Source: Pseudomonas sp. CFII64 (GTDB lineage: Bacteria; Pseudomonadota; Gammaproteobacteria; Pseudomonadales; Pseudomonadaceae). From it: 64,000 nucleotides of DNA. Both the position numbers and the translations under genes were made by a program. Positions 1 through 8,997 of the stretch are shown one piece after another; the stretch's first letter is position 1; every line of letters begins with the position of its first letter. Below the pieces are notes generated by a model. It was given only the letters and a program-made list of their open reading frames with translations, did not search any database and was not told where the DNA came from. The stretch lies in NCBI RefSeq assembly GCF_000416235.1, contig NZ_ATLO01000004.1, positions 372,001-436,000 of the forward strand, written 5' to 3'.

Positions 1-162
1 CATGGCGACCATCGTATCGCCATGGCTTTCAGCGTTGCGTCACTGCGGGCCTCGGCCCCGATTCACATTCATGATTGCGCGAACGTCGCTACGTCGTTCC
101 CAAATTTTCTCGCGCTTTGCGCTCAAGTCGGCATGCGCGTAGTGCAAGAGGGACAGCTGTGA
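1..162 (+). CDS. aroA: 3' end of aroA: EPSP synthase domain (partial)
   Basis: This is the open frame from the first base to a TGA at 160-162, giving a 53-residue C-terminus (starts [10 protein letters not shown], ends VVQEGQL). The HGDHR.AM motif and the following hydrophobic strand are the end of 5-enolpyruvylshikimate-3-phosphate synthase. In Pseudomonas this domain is usually fused behind prephenate dehydrogenase and lies directly upstream of cmk. The stop overlaps the cmk start in the sequence GTGA, which indicates translational coupling. The 5' part lies outside the window, so whether the fusion is present cannot be seen. Confidence 0.85.
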   Translation, partial: HGDHRIAMAFSVASLRASAPIHIHDCANVATSFPNFLALCAQVGMRVVQEGQL

Positions 163-848
163 AGATTAAAGCACCGGTTATCACCATCGACGGACCAAGC
201 GGTTCAGGTAAAGGCACAGTTGCCGGTTTGTTGGCCAAGCGGCTGGGATGGTGCCTGCTGGACTCCGGCGCGCTGTACCGTTTGCTGGCGTTCGCCGCCC
301 GCAATCATGGCGTCGACCTGACCAACGAAGAAGCCTTGAAACTGCTGGCCGCGCACCTCGACGTGCAATTCGAAGCCGGACCTGGCGGTCAGGGGCAACG
401 CATCATCCTCGAAGGCGAGGACGTTACCCATTCGATTCGTAATGAACAGATTGGCAGTGGCGCTTCCCAGGTCGCTTCATTGCCGGCAGTGCGCGATGCC
501 TTGTTGCAGCGTCAGCGGGCGTTTCAGGAAGAGCCGGGCCTTGTCGCAGACGGACGCGACATGGGTACGGTAGTGTTTCCAGACGCGCCGCTGAAGATTT
601 TTCTGACTGCCAGCGCCGAGGAACGTGCCCGACGTCGTTACTTGCAGTTGAAGGCCAAGGGCGATGATGTTAGTCTGTCGAGTCTGCTAGATGAGATATG
701 TGCACGCGACGAGCGTGACACCCAGCGAGCGGTAGCGCCGCTCAAGCCGGCGCATGACGCCATACAGCTGGATTCCACGGAATTATCCATCGAGCAGGTG
801 TTGGAACGCATCATGAGTGAAATCGCGCTTCGCGATATCGCCGGATGA
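159..848 (+). CDS. cmk: Cytidylate kinase
   Basis: A 229-residue protein that phosphorylates CMP and dCMP with ATP in the cytosol. The P-loop GPSGSGKGT lies at residues 11-19, and the remaining CMP-kinase blocks ([27 protein letters not shown]) are all present. I chose the GTG at 159 because it overlaps the aroA stop (GTGA), has an AAGAGGG-like ribosome site 6-8 nt upstream, and gives the length usual for Pseudomonas Cmk. A longer frame opens at 75 but adds 28 residues that are only aroA read in another frame. The aroA-cmk-rpsA order is conserved in Pseudomonas. Confidence 0.95.
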   Translation: MKIKAPVITIDGPSGSGKGTVAGLLAKRLGWCLLDSGALYRLLAFAARNHGVDLTNEEALKLLAAHLDVQFEAGPGGQGQRIILEGEDVTHSIRNEQIGSGASQVASLPAVRDALLQRQRAFQEEPGLVADGRDMGTVVFPDAPLKIFLTASAEERARRRYLQLKAKGDDVSLSSLLDEICARDERDTQRAVAPLKPAHDAIQLDSTELSIEQVLERIMSEIALRDIAG

Positions 849-968
849 CAAAGAAGCGTGTGGGAGACCAGTCGAGTCCCGCAGGCTTTCTTTTACTTGA
901 ACGAAACCCACGTTGTCTGGAATGTGGCAGATGGGCGTATTCTTCGCCCTTGATCAACAGGAATTAAA

Positions 969-2660
969 ATGAGCGAAAGCTTTGCAGAACTTTTTGAAGA
1001 AAGCCTAAAGACCCTCAACCTTCAGGCCGGTTCGATCATCACCGCGATCATCGTTGATATCGATTACCAGGCTGGATGGGTGACGGTTCACGCCGGTCTC
1101 AAATCTGAAGGCCTCATCCCGCTGGAGCAGTTCCACAACGACGCTGGCGAGCTGACCATCAAGATCGGCGACGAAGTTCACGTTGCTCTTGACGCGGTCG
1201 AAGACGGCTTTGGCGAAACCAAGCTGTCCCGCGAAAAAGCCAAGCGTGCCGAGTGCTGGATCGTTCTGGAAGCGGCTTTCGCAGCTGAAGAAGTGGTCAA
1301 GGGCGTTATCAACGGTAAGGTTAAAGGCGGCTTCACTGTCGACGTTAACGGCATCCGTGCGTTCCTGCCAGGTTCTTTGGTTGACGTCCGCCCTGTGCGT
1401 GACACGACTCACCTGGAAGGCAAAGAGCTCGAGTTCAAGGTCATCAAGCTCGACCAGAAGCGCAACAACGTTGTCGTTTCCCGTCGCAGCGTCCTCGAAG
1501 CCGAGAACAGTGCCGAGCGCGAAGCTCTGCTCGAGTCCTTGCAGGAAGGCCAACAAGTCAAAGGTATCGTCAAGAACCTCACGGATTACGGCGCATTCGT
1601 CGATCTGGGTGGCGTCGATGGCCTGCTGCACATCACCGACATGGCCTGGAAGCGCATCAAGCATCCATCGGAAATCGTCAATGTTGGCGATGAGATCGAT
1701 GTAAAAGTCCTGAAGTACGATCGCGAACGCAATCGTGTTTCCCTGGGCCTGAAGCAACTGGGCGAAGACCCATGGGTTGCTATCAAAGCTCGTTACCCGG
1801 AAGGCACTCGCGTAACTGCCCGTGTCACCAACCTGACCGACTACGGCTGCTTCGCAGAGCTGGAAGAAGGCGTGGAAGGCCTGGTACACGTTTCCGAAAT
1901 GGACTGGACCAACAAGAACATCCACCCTTCGAAAGTCGTTCAAGTCGGCGACGAAGTGGAAGTTATGGTTCTGGACATCGACGAAGAGCGTCGTCGTATC
2001 TCCCTCGGCATCAAGCAGTGCAAATCTAACCCATGGGAAGATTTCTCTGGCCAGTTCAACAAGGGCGATAAAATCTCCGGCACCATCAAGTCGATCACCG
2101 ATTTCGGTATCTTCATTGGTCTGGACGGCGGCATCGACGGCCTGGTTCACCTGTCCGACATCTCCTGGAACGAAGTGGGCGAAGAAGCCGTACGTCGTTT
2201 CAAGAAGGGCGACGAGCTCGACACCGTTATCCTGTCTGTAGATCCAGAGCGCGAGCGTATTTCGCTGGGTATCAAGCAGCTGGAAAGCGATCCGTTCTCC
2301 GAGTACGTCACTGTCAATGACAAAGGCGCAATCGTCCGCGGTATCGTTAAAGAAGTTGACGCCAAAGGCGCCATCATCACTCTGGCCGACGACATCGAAG
2401 CTACCCTCAAAGCCTCCGAAATCAGCCGTGACCGCGTTGAAGACGCGCGTAACGTTCTGAAAGAAGGCGAAGAGATCGAAGCCAAGATCATCAGCGTTGA
2501 CCGCAAGAGCCGCGTGATCAGCTTGTCCATCAAGTCGAAAGACGTTGAAGACGAGAAAGAAGCGATCCAAAGCCTGCGTAGCAAGCCAGAAACTGCAGAG
2601 AGCACCGGTCCTACCACTATTGGTGACCTGCTTCGCGCACAAATGGAAAAACAGAACTAA
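969..2660 (+). CDS. rpsA: 30S ribosomal protein S1
   Basis: A 563-residue protein with six S1-type OB-fold repeats. Diagnostic stretches such as [27 protein letters not shown] and [12 protein letters not shown] recur about every 85 residues. S1 binds mRNA leaders on the 30S subunit and lets structured or weak-SD messages start translation. Length and repeat number match the usual gammaproteobacterial S1. The start follows a purine-rich site (CAGGAA) 7-8 nt upstream. Codon use is strongly biased, as for a highly expressed gene. A clear intrinsic terminator follows the stop. Confidence 0.97.
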   Translation: MSESFAELFEESLKTLNLQAGSIITAIIVDIDYQAGWVTVHAGLKSEGLIPLEQFHNDAGELTIKIGDEVHVALDAVEDGFGETKLSREKAKRAECWIVLEAAFAAEEVVKGVINGKVKGGFTVDVNGIRAFLPGSLVDVRPVRDTTHLEGKELEFKVIKLDQKRNNVVVSRRSVLEAENSAEREALLESLQEGQQVKGIVKNLTDYGAFVDLGGVDGLLHITDMAWKRIKHPSEIVNVGDEIDVKVLKYDRERNRVSLGLKQLGEDPWVAIKARYPEGTRVTARVTNLTDYGCFAELEEGVEGLVHVSEMDWTNKNIHPSKVVQVGDEVEVMVLDIDEERRRISLGIKQCKSNPWEDFSGQFNKGDKISGTIKSITDFGIFIGLDGGIDGLVHLSDISWNEVGEEAVRRFKKGDELDTVILSVDPERERISLGIKQLESDPFSEYVTVNDKGAIVRGIVKEVDAKGAIITLADDIEATLKASEISRDRVEDARNVLKEGEEIEAKIISVDRKSRVISLSIKSKDVEDEKEAIQSLRSKPETAESTGPTTIGDLLRAQMEKQN

Positions 2661-2680
2661 GTTCTGATTGACCATTAAAA

Positions 2681-2706
2681 AGGGCGACTTCGGTCGCCCT
2701 TTTTTG
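2681..2706 (+). terminator. Intrinsic terminator of rpsA
   Basis: A perfect 8-bp GC-rich stem AGGGCGAC/GTCGCCCT closes a TTCG tetraloop and is followed directly by TTTTTT. It lies 20 nt after the rpsA stop, a textbook rho-independent terminator. Confidence 0.95.
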
Positions 2707-2977
2707 TGGGCGAGATTTGAGCTTAAGCTCCTGACGCTTCGACAGGCAGCTTGATCGTCAGCAGCCGGATAACCTGGCTTTCTCTAACGTTTTCGCCTTG
2801 GAGAGCCTTCGGGGCGCTTCCAGGTCTCGAGCCTTGCCCACGCTCATTCAGCGGCAACAGATGTTTTCCGAACAGTAATAGACTCACATAAGTCAATACT
2901 TGGGCTGTTCAAATCGATCCGGTCATGCTAAAACCTTCGGAGCGCTGATCTAGCTGCTTGAAAAAGAAGGGAAAAAT
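2707..2977. other. Leader region between rpsA terminator and ihfB
   Basis: About 270 nt with no coding frame of note. It should contain the ihfB promoter, because the rpsA terminator lies just upstream. The stretch around 2870-2930 is AT-richer than its surroundings. I see no repeat and no hairpin I would name. A GAAGGGA ribosome-binding site lies 7-13 nt before the ihfB ATG. Confidence 0.5.
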
Positions 2978-3274
2978 ATGACGAAGTCGGAGTTGATCGA
3001 ACGAATTGTCACCCATCAAGGGCTGCTCTCATCCAAAGATGTGGAGCTGGCCATCAAGACCATGCTTGAACAAATGTCCCAGTGCCTGGCCACCGGCGAC
3101 CGTATTGAGATACGGGGCTTTGGCAGCTTCTCTTTGCACTATCGAGCTCCGCGTGTGGGTCGTAACCCAAAAACCGGCCAGTCGGTTACGCTGGATGGCA
3201 AATTTGTTCCGCACTTCAAGCCAGGCAAAGAACTGCGCGACCGCGTCAATGAAGACGAAGAAGAAGGCCTCTAG
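2978..3274 (+). CDS. ihfB: Integration host factor subunit beta
   Basis: A 98-residue DNA-bending protein of the HU/IHF family that pairs with IhfA to bind specific sites and bend DNA. The family signature is complete: [21 protein letters not shown] at about residues 48-68 followed by [14 protein letters not shown]. The N-terminus [10 protein letters not shown] is typical of the beta subunit. The acidic tail (NEDEEEGL) is common in Pseudomonas. lapA starts 25 nt downstream, so the two are probably cotranscribed. Confidence 0.96.
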   Translation: MTKSELIERIVTHQGLLSSKDVELAIKTMLEQMSQCLATGDRIEIRGFGSFSLHYRAPRVGRNPKTGQSVTLDGKFVPHFKPGKELRDRVNEDEEEGL

Positions 3275-3298
3275 GCCTTCAGAACGGAGAATAGATAC

Positions 3299-3535
3299 AT
3301 GCAGATTCTTGTACGTGCTCTGCTGGGCGTCGTCGCCTTGGCCGTAGTCGCGACCACGATTATTTTTATCCTCGAAAATCAGCAGCCTGTTTCGCTGGCG
3401 TTTTTAGGATGGTCGGCTCCGCAACTCTCCCTCTCTGTACCGATAATCCTCGCGCTTCTGGTCGGAATGCTCATTGGTCCGGTTTTGTCATGGGCAATGG
3501 GTCTGCGAAAAAAACGCAAGGTGGGGGCGCTTTAG
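3299..3535 (+). CDS. lapA: LapA-domain inner membrane protein (YciS/DUF1049 family)
   Basis: A 78-residue protein with two hydrophobic segments (about residues 3-22 and 40-64) and a basic C-terminus (LRKKRK). The spacing, with ENxQPVSLxFLGW between the helices, is that of LapA/YciS. In E. coli this protein works with LapB to control LpxC turnover and hence LPS synthesis. The protein lacks room for the cytosolic extension seen in some homologues. Its place between ihfB and the O-antigen locus fits an LPS-related role. A GGAG site precedes the ATG. Confidence 0.85.
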   Translation: MQILVRALLGVVALAVVATTIIFILENQQPVSLAFLGWSAPQLSLSVPIILALLVGMLIGPVLSWAMGLRKKRKVGAL

Positions 3536-4043
3536 CTGCCTTGTTCAAGCACTCCGCAATCTGCGATGGCGGATTCCGAAATCTCGGAACCTTCGAAGAT
3601 GTCTCCGGGCTGTCCTTCATCTGCGGACAGGATCGGAAACCCGGTCAACATTATTGGCTGGATCAGCATCAGGCTGCGAAAAGACTACCGCCTTTGTAGT
3701 GCTTTTCGTCACTCCTTGTAGGAAAAGTCATCTAAGTTGCTCGGAAAGGTAATCAGTTCCTGTAAGGGTCTGTAACTTTATTAACAGGCATATACTTGGA
3801 CCCCTTTGTTTACGGGGTTGGATGTGTATTTTATATCTGATTTAGCCAATGCAGGGAGTTGTCAACCCAGTTGCAATAAATCTGTCCGCAATCAGAATGC
3901 ACCTCATTCCCCATATAGACGAGCGCGGTTGAACCCATCGAAGTTTGTTTGAAATGTCACTAAGTGCATCTGTCTGCACGATGGCATTTTACGTGCTACG
4001 AGGATTCGGACCTGCCGCTGAGTCAGGATTGACGAGGTCATTC
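3536..4043. other. Intergenic region before the O-antigen locus
   Basis: A 508-nt stretch with no convincing gene. No wzz-like chain-length regulator is present, although in P. aeruginosa wzz follows ihfB. The second half (about 3770-3900) is clearly AT-rich and is the likely promoter region of the downstream locus. A weak inverted repeat CCCC-N9-GGGG (3801-3817) is seen. Overlapping short open frames in this region have no ribosome sites or recognisable sequence. Confidence 0.5.
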
Positions 4044-5489
4044 ATGCAATATCCCCAAATCACTCATCATGGCGCCGTTGAAAGTGTTACGGGTTCATGT
4101 CATGAGTTGCATATGGATGAACATCACAGCCTGCTCATCGATTGTGGGGCTTTGCTGGAATCTGCAGGAGGAAAAGAGCCGTCCGCTATTAATTCCGTTC
4201 AGTTTGCTCTCGACACCGTGAAAGTATTGGTACTCACCCATGTGCATGCCGATCATGTCGGGCGCATTCCTGAGTTGCTGGCTGCTGGTTACAGTGGTCC
4301 CATCCTGTGTAGTGAACCCTCGGCTCATTTATTGCCAGTTGTCCTGCAAGATGCCTTTAGTCACCAGTTTGGCCGTTCTGCAAAAGAGCTGGATGACTAT
4401 CTGACGATGATCAACAAGCGATTGGTCGCCCTGCCATTCGACCGATGGTTCACGATCGTCGAAACCGATCAGTTGGTATGTAGGGTTCGCCTGCAGCGAG
4501 CAGGACATATCCTGGGCTCTGCCTATGTTGAGTGCGATATCAATTACCCGCTGGAGATGCGTGATAAGCGTGTGGTTTTTTCCGGCGACCTGGGTTCAAG
4601 TCATACACCCTTCTTGCCGAGCCCCCAGTCGCCCGAGCGGGCAGATATCCTGGTATTGGAAAGCACCTATGGTGATCGCCTGCATGAGGATCGTGCCAGC
4701 AGACAGCAACGGCTCGAGGCGGTTATAGATCAAGCCTTGGCCGATAACGGCACGGTATTGATTCCGGCGTTCAGCATTGGCCGTACGCAAGAGTTACTGT
4801 ACGAAATTGAAGATATCCTGAGACGCAAAGCGTTTGCCGATGCGCCTTTCCCCGCAGGTCCTGAAGGCAGCGACATTGGTCCGGCGGCGGGCTGGTCGCA
4901 ATTGCCAGTCATTCTGGATTCGCCACTCGCAGCAAGCTTCACCGCCATATACAGGGACTTCAACGACTACTGGGATGCCGAAGCTCAGGAACGTCAGAAC
5001 GAAGGGCGTAGGCCCTTGGCCTTCGAACAGCTGATTACCATTGATAGCCACGACAAACATCTGCAGATCGTTAACTATCTATCCAGTACCAAGCGCCCGG
5101 CGATTGTCATTGCAGGCCACGGCATGTGCGCAGGCGGTCGAATCGTTAATTATCTCAAGGCAATGCTGGGTGATAGCCGACACAACGTGGTCTTCGTGGG
5201 CTATCAGGTCAAGGGAACACCAGGCGCCGCCATACAGAAGTTCGGACCGCAGGGTGGATATGTGGAGCTGGATCGAGAGCGTTACGAAATCAACGCCGGA
5301 GTGACAACTGTTGGCGGGTACTCAGCGCATGCGGATCAAAGTGAGTTGATTGAATTCGTGACGGGGATGACTGAGTGGCCTGAGAACGTCCGGCTGGTGC
5401 ATGGCGAAGAAATTGCCAAACGTGCATTGAGCCATGCTCTGCAGCGAAAATATGCCATTAAAAAGCGCGCCGTAACGATTGGCATGTAA
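4044..5489 (+). CDS. Beta-CASP metallo-beta-lactamase-fold hydrolase (CPSF/RNase type)
   Basis: A 481-residue protein predicted to be a zinc-dependent nuclease of the RNA-metabolising MBL group. Motif 2 is THVHADH (His66, His68, Asp70, His71). The beta-CASP insert follows with LESTYGDR, FSIGRTQE, ILDSPLA and GHGMCAGGR. The last metal motif GGYSAHADQSE lies near the C-terminus. I chose ATG 4044 because GAGG lies 9 nt upstream and the extra 33 residues of the longer frame have no family character. It stands alone ahead of wzx (24-nt gap) and is probably cotranscribed with the O-antigen genes. Its substrate is unknown; a role in RNA processing is inferred from the family only. Confidence 0.85.
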   Translation: MQYPQITHHGAVESVTGSCHELHMDEHHSLLIDCGALLESAGGKEPSAINSVQFALDTVKVLVLTHVHADHVGRIPELLAAGYSGPILCSEPSAHLLPVVLQDAFSHQFGRSAKELDDYLTMINKRLVALPFDRWFTIVETDQLVCRVRLQRAGHILGSAYVECDINYPLEMRDKRVVFSGDLGSSHTPFLPSPQSPERADILVLESTYGDRLHEDRASRQQRLEAVIDQALADNGTVLIPAFSIGRTQELLYEIEDILRRKAFADAPFPAGPEGSDIGPAAGWSQLPVILDSPLAASFTAIYRDFNDYWDAEAQERQNEGRRPLAFEQLITIDSHDKHLQIVNYLSSTKRPAIVIAGHGMCAGGRIVNYLKAMLGDSRHNVVFVGYQVKGTPGAAIQKFGPQGGYVELDRERYEINAGVTTVGGYSAHADQSELIEFVTGMTEWPENVRLVHGEEIAKRALSHALQRKYAIKKRAVTIGM

Positions 5490-5513
5490 TTGTCTTTGCT
5501 GCGGGATTAGTCG

Positions 5514-6731
5514 ATGCTCTTAAGTCTGGCGGTGGTTTATACACTCAGGGTGATCTCTGGGTTGGGAACATTATTAGCTATCGTGATTATTGATAGAACA
5601 TATGGCAGCCAAGAGATCGCTAAATATGCAATATTCATGTTCTTGTTCAACCTGGCAACGGTATTGGCTGTGTGGGGCAGCAACGTTGTTGCGGTTGATA
5701 ACAACAGTGAAGCTGAGGGAGGCGATAAGGCGACCGGGATATATGTTGGGCATAAACTGCTTGACGGGCTGGTCGCCTCTGCGGGCATCTACCTGGTATT
5801 GATGTCATCGGGTTATTGGCGCGCAGGCTTGTTGGCAGTTATACCTCTTGGTGTTGCGGGGCTGATTGCCGCAATGTTGATTGTGCGAAAGAGACCCGCC
5901 ATAGCAATCGTCTGCAATGAATTTGGTCGCGCCTTTATTCCATTGTTAGTGATGGTTTTAATTTTGAGCGTTGGAACGATGCCGTTCGGCGTGTTGGTTG
6001 ATACGTCGTACCTGATTTTGTTTGTTCTACTTCCACTTCTGCTTTTGTATGTGCATCGCAATCCATTCTGGAACATTAACTACACCCTAAGATTCGCGGT
6101 CTGGCTGGCTGAAAAAAAACATGCGGTGCCTATCGTTTTGCCGCAGATACTGATCGTGGTAGTCGCGCAATCCGACAGATTTGTGATTGAACAGTGGGGG
6201 AGCGCAAAGGAGCTGGCTTCCTATTTTGCTGCTCAGGCGCTTTACACCGTCGTGTTGTTTGGCTCCCACGCTGTTCTGAATTCAGTTATGCCGGATATTG
6301 CCCGGGTGGCCGCACAGAGTACTGGATCACTGCGTCAGGAAGGCCTGCTGGCGCTTAAAGTATCGGCCTTGCTTAGCGCCCTGCTGGTGCCAGTTGCATA
6401 TGTCTATTTTGGCCTGATTGACATTGATCGCACTTTGGCCATGCAAGTATTGTTGGTCCTGATTGTCGGAGGGCTCGTTTCTTCAATGTTCGGAATTGGC
6501 TTGTCCGCCATGCAGTTCTGCCAGGATAAACGCAAGTATCTTTCGTTGGTGGTCCTAGGTTTGGTTTGTCAGTACGTGACAATTTTTTCGTTCTTCGACC
6601 CGTTCGGAGTCTATGCAGTCGCTTTGGGGTTCGTCGTATACGGTGCGGTGACAGCGTTTATCGCAGCCGTCTATTGGCGACGTAAAAAAATTCCTGTTAC
6701 TCCCTTTGCTAGAAGACAAATAACTTCATGA
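5514..6731 (+). CDS. wzx: Wzx-like O-antigen/polysaccharide flippase
   Basis: A 405-residue polytopic membrane protein with about 12 hydrophobic segments spread over its whole length and a short basic C-terminus. Size, membrane pattern and place in an O-antigen locus fit the MOP-family flippase that moves undecaprenyl-linked O-units to the periplasmic face. Sequence identity of this family is low, so the call rests on topology and context. Its stop overlaps the next gene (ATGA). The base composition is clearly AT-richer than the flanking housekeeping genes, as is usual for horizontally exchanged O-antigen genes. Confidence 0.75.
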   Translation: MLLSLAVVYTLRVISGLGTLLAIVIIDRTYGSQEIAKYAIFMFLFNLATVLAVWGSNVVAVDNNSEAEGGDKATGIYVGHKLLDGLVASAGIYLVLMSSGYWRAGLLAVIPLGVAGLIAAMLIVRKRPAIAIVCNEFGRAFIPLLVMVLILSVGTMPFGVLVDTSYLILFVLLPLLLLYVHRNPFWNINYTLRFAVWLAEKKHAVPIVLPQILIVVVAQSDRFVIEQWGSAKELASYFAAQALYTVVLFGSHAVLNSVMPDIARVAAQSTGSLRQEGLLALKVSALLSALLVPVAYVYFGLIDIDRTLAMQVLLVLIVGGLVSSMFGIGLSAMQFCQDKRKYLSLVVLGLVCQYVTIFSFFDPFGVYAVALGFVVYGAVTAFIAAVYWRRKKIPVTPFARRQITS

Positions 6732-7807
6732 TAGCCTCCAGAGTGTTGGGCATGTGCCCCGATGTCCGTGTGTTACGCGGTCTGTTCGTCATAATGCTTG
6801 TATTAAAATCTTTGGTGCTGTTTTACGCGTCTGTTTATGGTTTGGCTGTGTTTGGTGAAGGCAATGACGCTGACTATTATCACAAGTATGCGTCTGGTGA
6901 AGTGACCTTGCTTGCCAATTCGTGGGCCGCATTCCTGAAGTGGCTAAATGATATTGGCTGTTATTCTCGTGAGGGGATGAGATTTTTTATGGGCACGCTG
7001 GGGGCTGTGGCAGTTCCGTTTCTTGCAGCTGCCATAGCTGTCAGAGATAAAAGGACTCACCCAAAAGAGTATTGGTGTGTTGTTTTGATGGTCAGCCTGT
7101 ACCCAACGCTTTTTTATTATGCGCTGGATATTTATCGTGATGTATTGATGTGCTGCTTGTTTTTGCTGGTATTATTTTTTTTGCAGGTTTTCTATGGGGC
7201 AAGGCTGGCATTAAGAAAAATTGCTGTTCTCGCTGTTTTATTGAGTATCTGTGGCGTGCTGTTTTTGATGCGGCCTTATCTGGGCGTAAGTCTGCTACTC
7301 AGTCTTATTGTAATGTTTCTGTTTGGTGTTCGCAGTTTGAGCCTGTGGGTCTTGGGTTGTTGTTATATTATTCTCCTGAATGCTCTCTATGCCGCCGGAT
7401 TGCTCGATAGCCTTATGTTGTATCGGTCCAAGTTTGGCGTCGCGCTAAGGGGTGGGAGCAATCTGGAAATTGTGTTCGACTCTTCATATTGGTTTGTCCC
7501 AACGTTTTTGAAAAGCGTGCTTGTTCAGCTTTTCGGATTCTATTTCCAGGGATTTCTGGCTACCTTGCTTTTTGTTGTAGAGAGCGTGCCATTGATTGCA
7601 GGCCTGGTTTACACCTGTAGAAATTGGCGATTCGTCGATCAGTTGAGCAAATTCCTTTGTGTTTTCTTTGTTATTTATGGAACGATCTGGTTGCTGGGTA
7701 ATGACAATATGGGGACTGCCGTAAGGTTGCGGATATTTAATTATATTGCGGTTCTGTTGTGTGTGGTAAGTATTTATGTTCGCAAGAAAACAATATCCAA
7801 TTTATAG
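6728..7807 (+). CDS. Polytopic membrane protein, probable O-antigen polymerase Wzy
   Basis: A 359-residue hydrophobic protein with roughly 9-10 membrane segments and a soluble stretch near residues 230-260. It overlaps the flippase gene by four bases (ATGA), so translation is probably coupled. Wzy proteins have little sequence conservation and are normally recognised by topology and by being the second multispan protein beside Wzx; both criteria are met. An EpsG-like or membrane-bound glycosyltransferase role cannot be excluded. AT-rich composition and many TTT/TTG codons mark it as part of the transferred segment. Confidence 0.6.
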   Translation: MIASRVLGMCPDVRVLRGLFVIMLVLKSLVLFYASVYGLAVFGEGNDADYYHKYASGEVTLLANSWAAFLKWLNDIGCYSREGMRFFMGTLGAVAVPFLAAAIAVRDKRTHPKEYWCVVLMVSLYPTLFYYALDIYRDVLMCCLFLLVLFFLQVFYGARLALRKIAVLAVLLSICGVLFLMRPYLGVSLLLSLIVMFLFGVRSLSLWVLGCCYIILLNALYAAGLLDSLMLYRSKFGVALRGGSNLEIVFDSSYWFVPTFLKSVLVQLFGFYFQGFLATLLFVVESVPLIAGLVYTCRNWRFVDQLSKFLCVFFVIYGTIWLLGNDNMGTAVRLRIFNYIAVLLCVVSIYVRKKTISNL

Positions 7808-7824
7808 TTATCAAGACGTCTAAT

Positions 7825-8946
7825 ATGAAAGTTGCATTGGTTGGGACAACCGCTGCCTGCGTGTTAAATTTCCGTGCGGAACTGATCATCTCACTGGTTC
7901 AGGAGGGGCATGTAGTCTATGCTTTCGCAATTGACTACTGCCCGGTTACCCGCAGCCGGGTAGGTGATTTGGGCGCTATACCGGTTGACTATCTGTTTAG
8001 TCGGGGAGGAATGAACCCCGTCAGTGATCTGTTGAATACTGTCAGACTCTCGGGAAAAATACGAGCGCTGGCGCCCGATATGGTTTTTTCATATTTTCCC
8101 AAGCCGGTAATCTTCGGGACCCTTGCAGCAGCCTTGGCCGGTGTCAAAAAGCGCATGGGGATGCTTGAAGGTCTGGGCTATGCGTTCACCCGCTGCTCCA
8201 ATAGACCCAGTTTTAAAAAATATGTCGTCGCTTATGCGCAGGTGATTTTATATCGCTTGGCGTTACCGTTATTAGATCGTCTGATATTTTTGAATCGTGA
8301 TGACCCTGAGGATCTGGTACAGAGATACCGATTGAAGGTTCGCAAGGTTTGTGTGCTGGGTGGCATTGGTCTTGATCTGCAAAAATATGTTTATTCAACG
8401 CCTCCATCAAGGATGGTCAGCTTTATCTTCATCGGCCGTCTCCTCGCCGAAAAAGGCGTGCGGGAATATGTAGCGGCAGCACGGCTGGTAAAACTCAAGT
8501 ACCCAACGGCCAGATTCTTCATGTTGGGTGATCTGGATGAAGCTAATCCGGGGGCGCTGTCACGCGAGGAACTTGGGCAGCTTGTTCATAAGGGTATCGT
8601 CATACATCCTGGTCATGTTGAGGACGTTCGCGGCTGGCTTAAGCAATCAAGTGTCTTTGTCTTACCCTCCTACCGAGAAGGGGTTCCCCGGAGTACCCAA
8701 GAAGCAATGGCGATAGGTCGACCGGTTATTACTACAGATGTGCCCGGTTGTAGAGACACCGTCGTTGATGGGAAAAACGGTTTTATTGTTCCGCCATTTT
8801 CGGTCCCTGACCTGGTAGATAAAATGGTCTTTTTTATAGAAAATCCGGATCGGATCGAACCTATGGGGCTGGAAAGCCATCGCATGGCCAAAGCCAGATT
8901 TGATGCAGTAAAAGTGAATGCGAAGCTTGTTGAATATTTCAATTGA
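7825..8946 (+). CDS. GT4-family glycosyltransferase
   Basis: A 373-residue GT-B fold enzyme predicted to add a sugar to the lipid-linked O-unit on the cytosolic membrane face. The N-terminal domain opens with KVALVGTTAACVLNFRAELI. The C-terminal donor domain shows FIGRLLAEKGVREYV and the family signature SYREGVPRSTQEAMAIGRPVITTDVPGCRDTV (E-x7-E type). The overall look resembles PglA/WbpT-type transferases for N-acetylhexosamines. I chose ATG 7825 as the first start whose product begins with the Rossmann strand; the longer frame from 7759 lies inside the preceding gene. It is the only soluble glycosyltransferase in this locus. Confidence 0.85.
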   Translation: MKVALVGTTAACVLNFRAELIISLVQEGHVVYAFAIDYCPVTRSRVGDLGAIPVDYLFSRGGMNPVSDLLNTVRLSGKIRALAPDMVFSYFPKPVIFGTLAAALAGVKKRMGMLEGLGYAFTRCSNRPSFKKYVVAYAQVILYRLALPLLDRLIFLNRDDPEDLVQRYRLKVRKVCVLGGIGLDLQKYVYSTPPSRMVSFIFIGRLLAEKGVREYVAAARLVKLKYPTARFFMLGDLDEANPGALSREELGQLVHKGIVIHPGHVEDVRGWLKQSSVFVLPSYREGVPRSTQEAMAIGRPVITTDVPGCRDTVVDGKNGFIVPPFSVPDLVDKMVFFIENPDRIEPMGLESHRMAKARFDAVKVNAKLVEYFN

Positions 8947-8997
8947 GTTTTGAAGTCTGCTCGGTAAACATCCCTGAAATTTTCAGAGTACGGTCTC

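Noticed and set aside
1005..2675. A 556-residue open frame antisense to rpsA
   Set aside because: It mirrors the highly biased codon use of rpsA, has no ribosome site or family resemblance, and S1 is certain on the other strand.
3682..3692. An ops-like element GGCGGTAGTCT before the O-antigen locus
   Set aside because: It lies on the minus strand, pointing away from the O-antigen genes, and the rest of a JUMPstart sequence is missing.
3801..3817. Hairpin CCCC-N9-GGGG as a terminator or riboswitch piece
   Set aside because: Four base pairs with a 9-nt loop and no T-run are too weak to name as a terminator, and nothing around resembles a known riboswitch.
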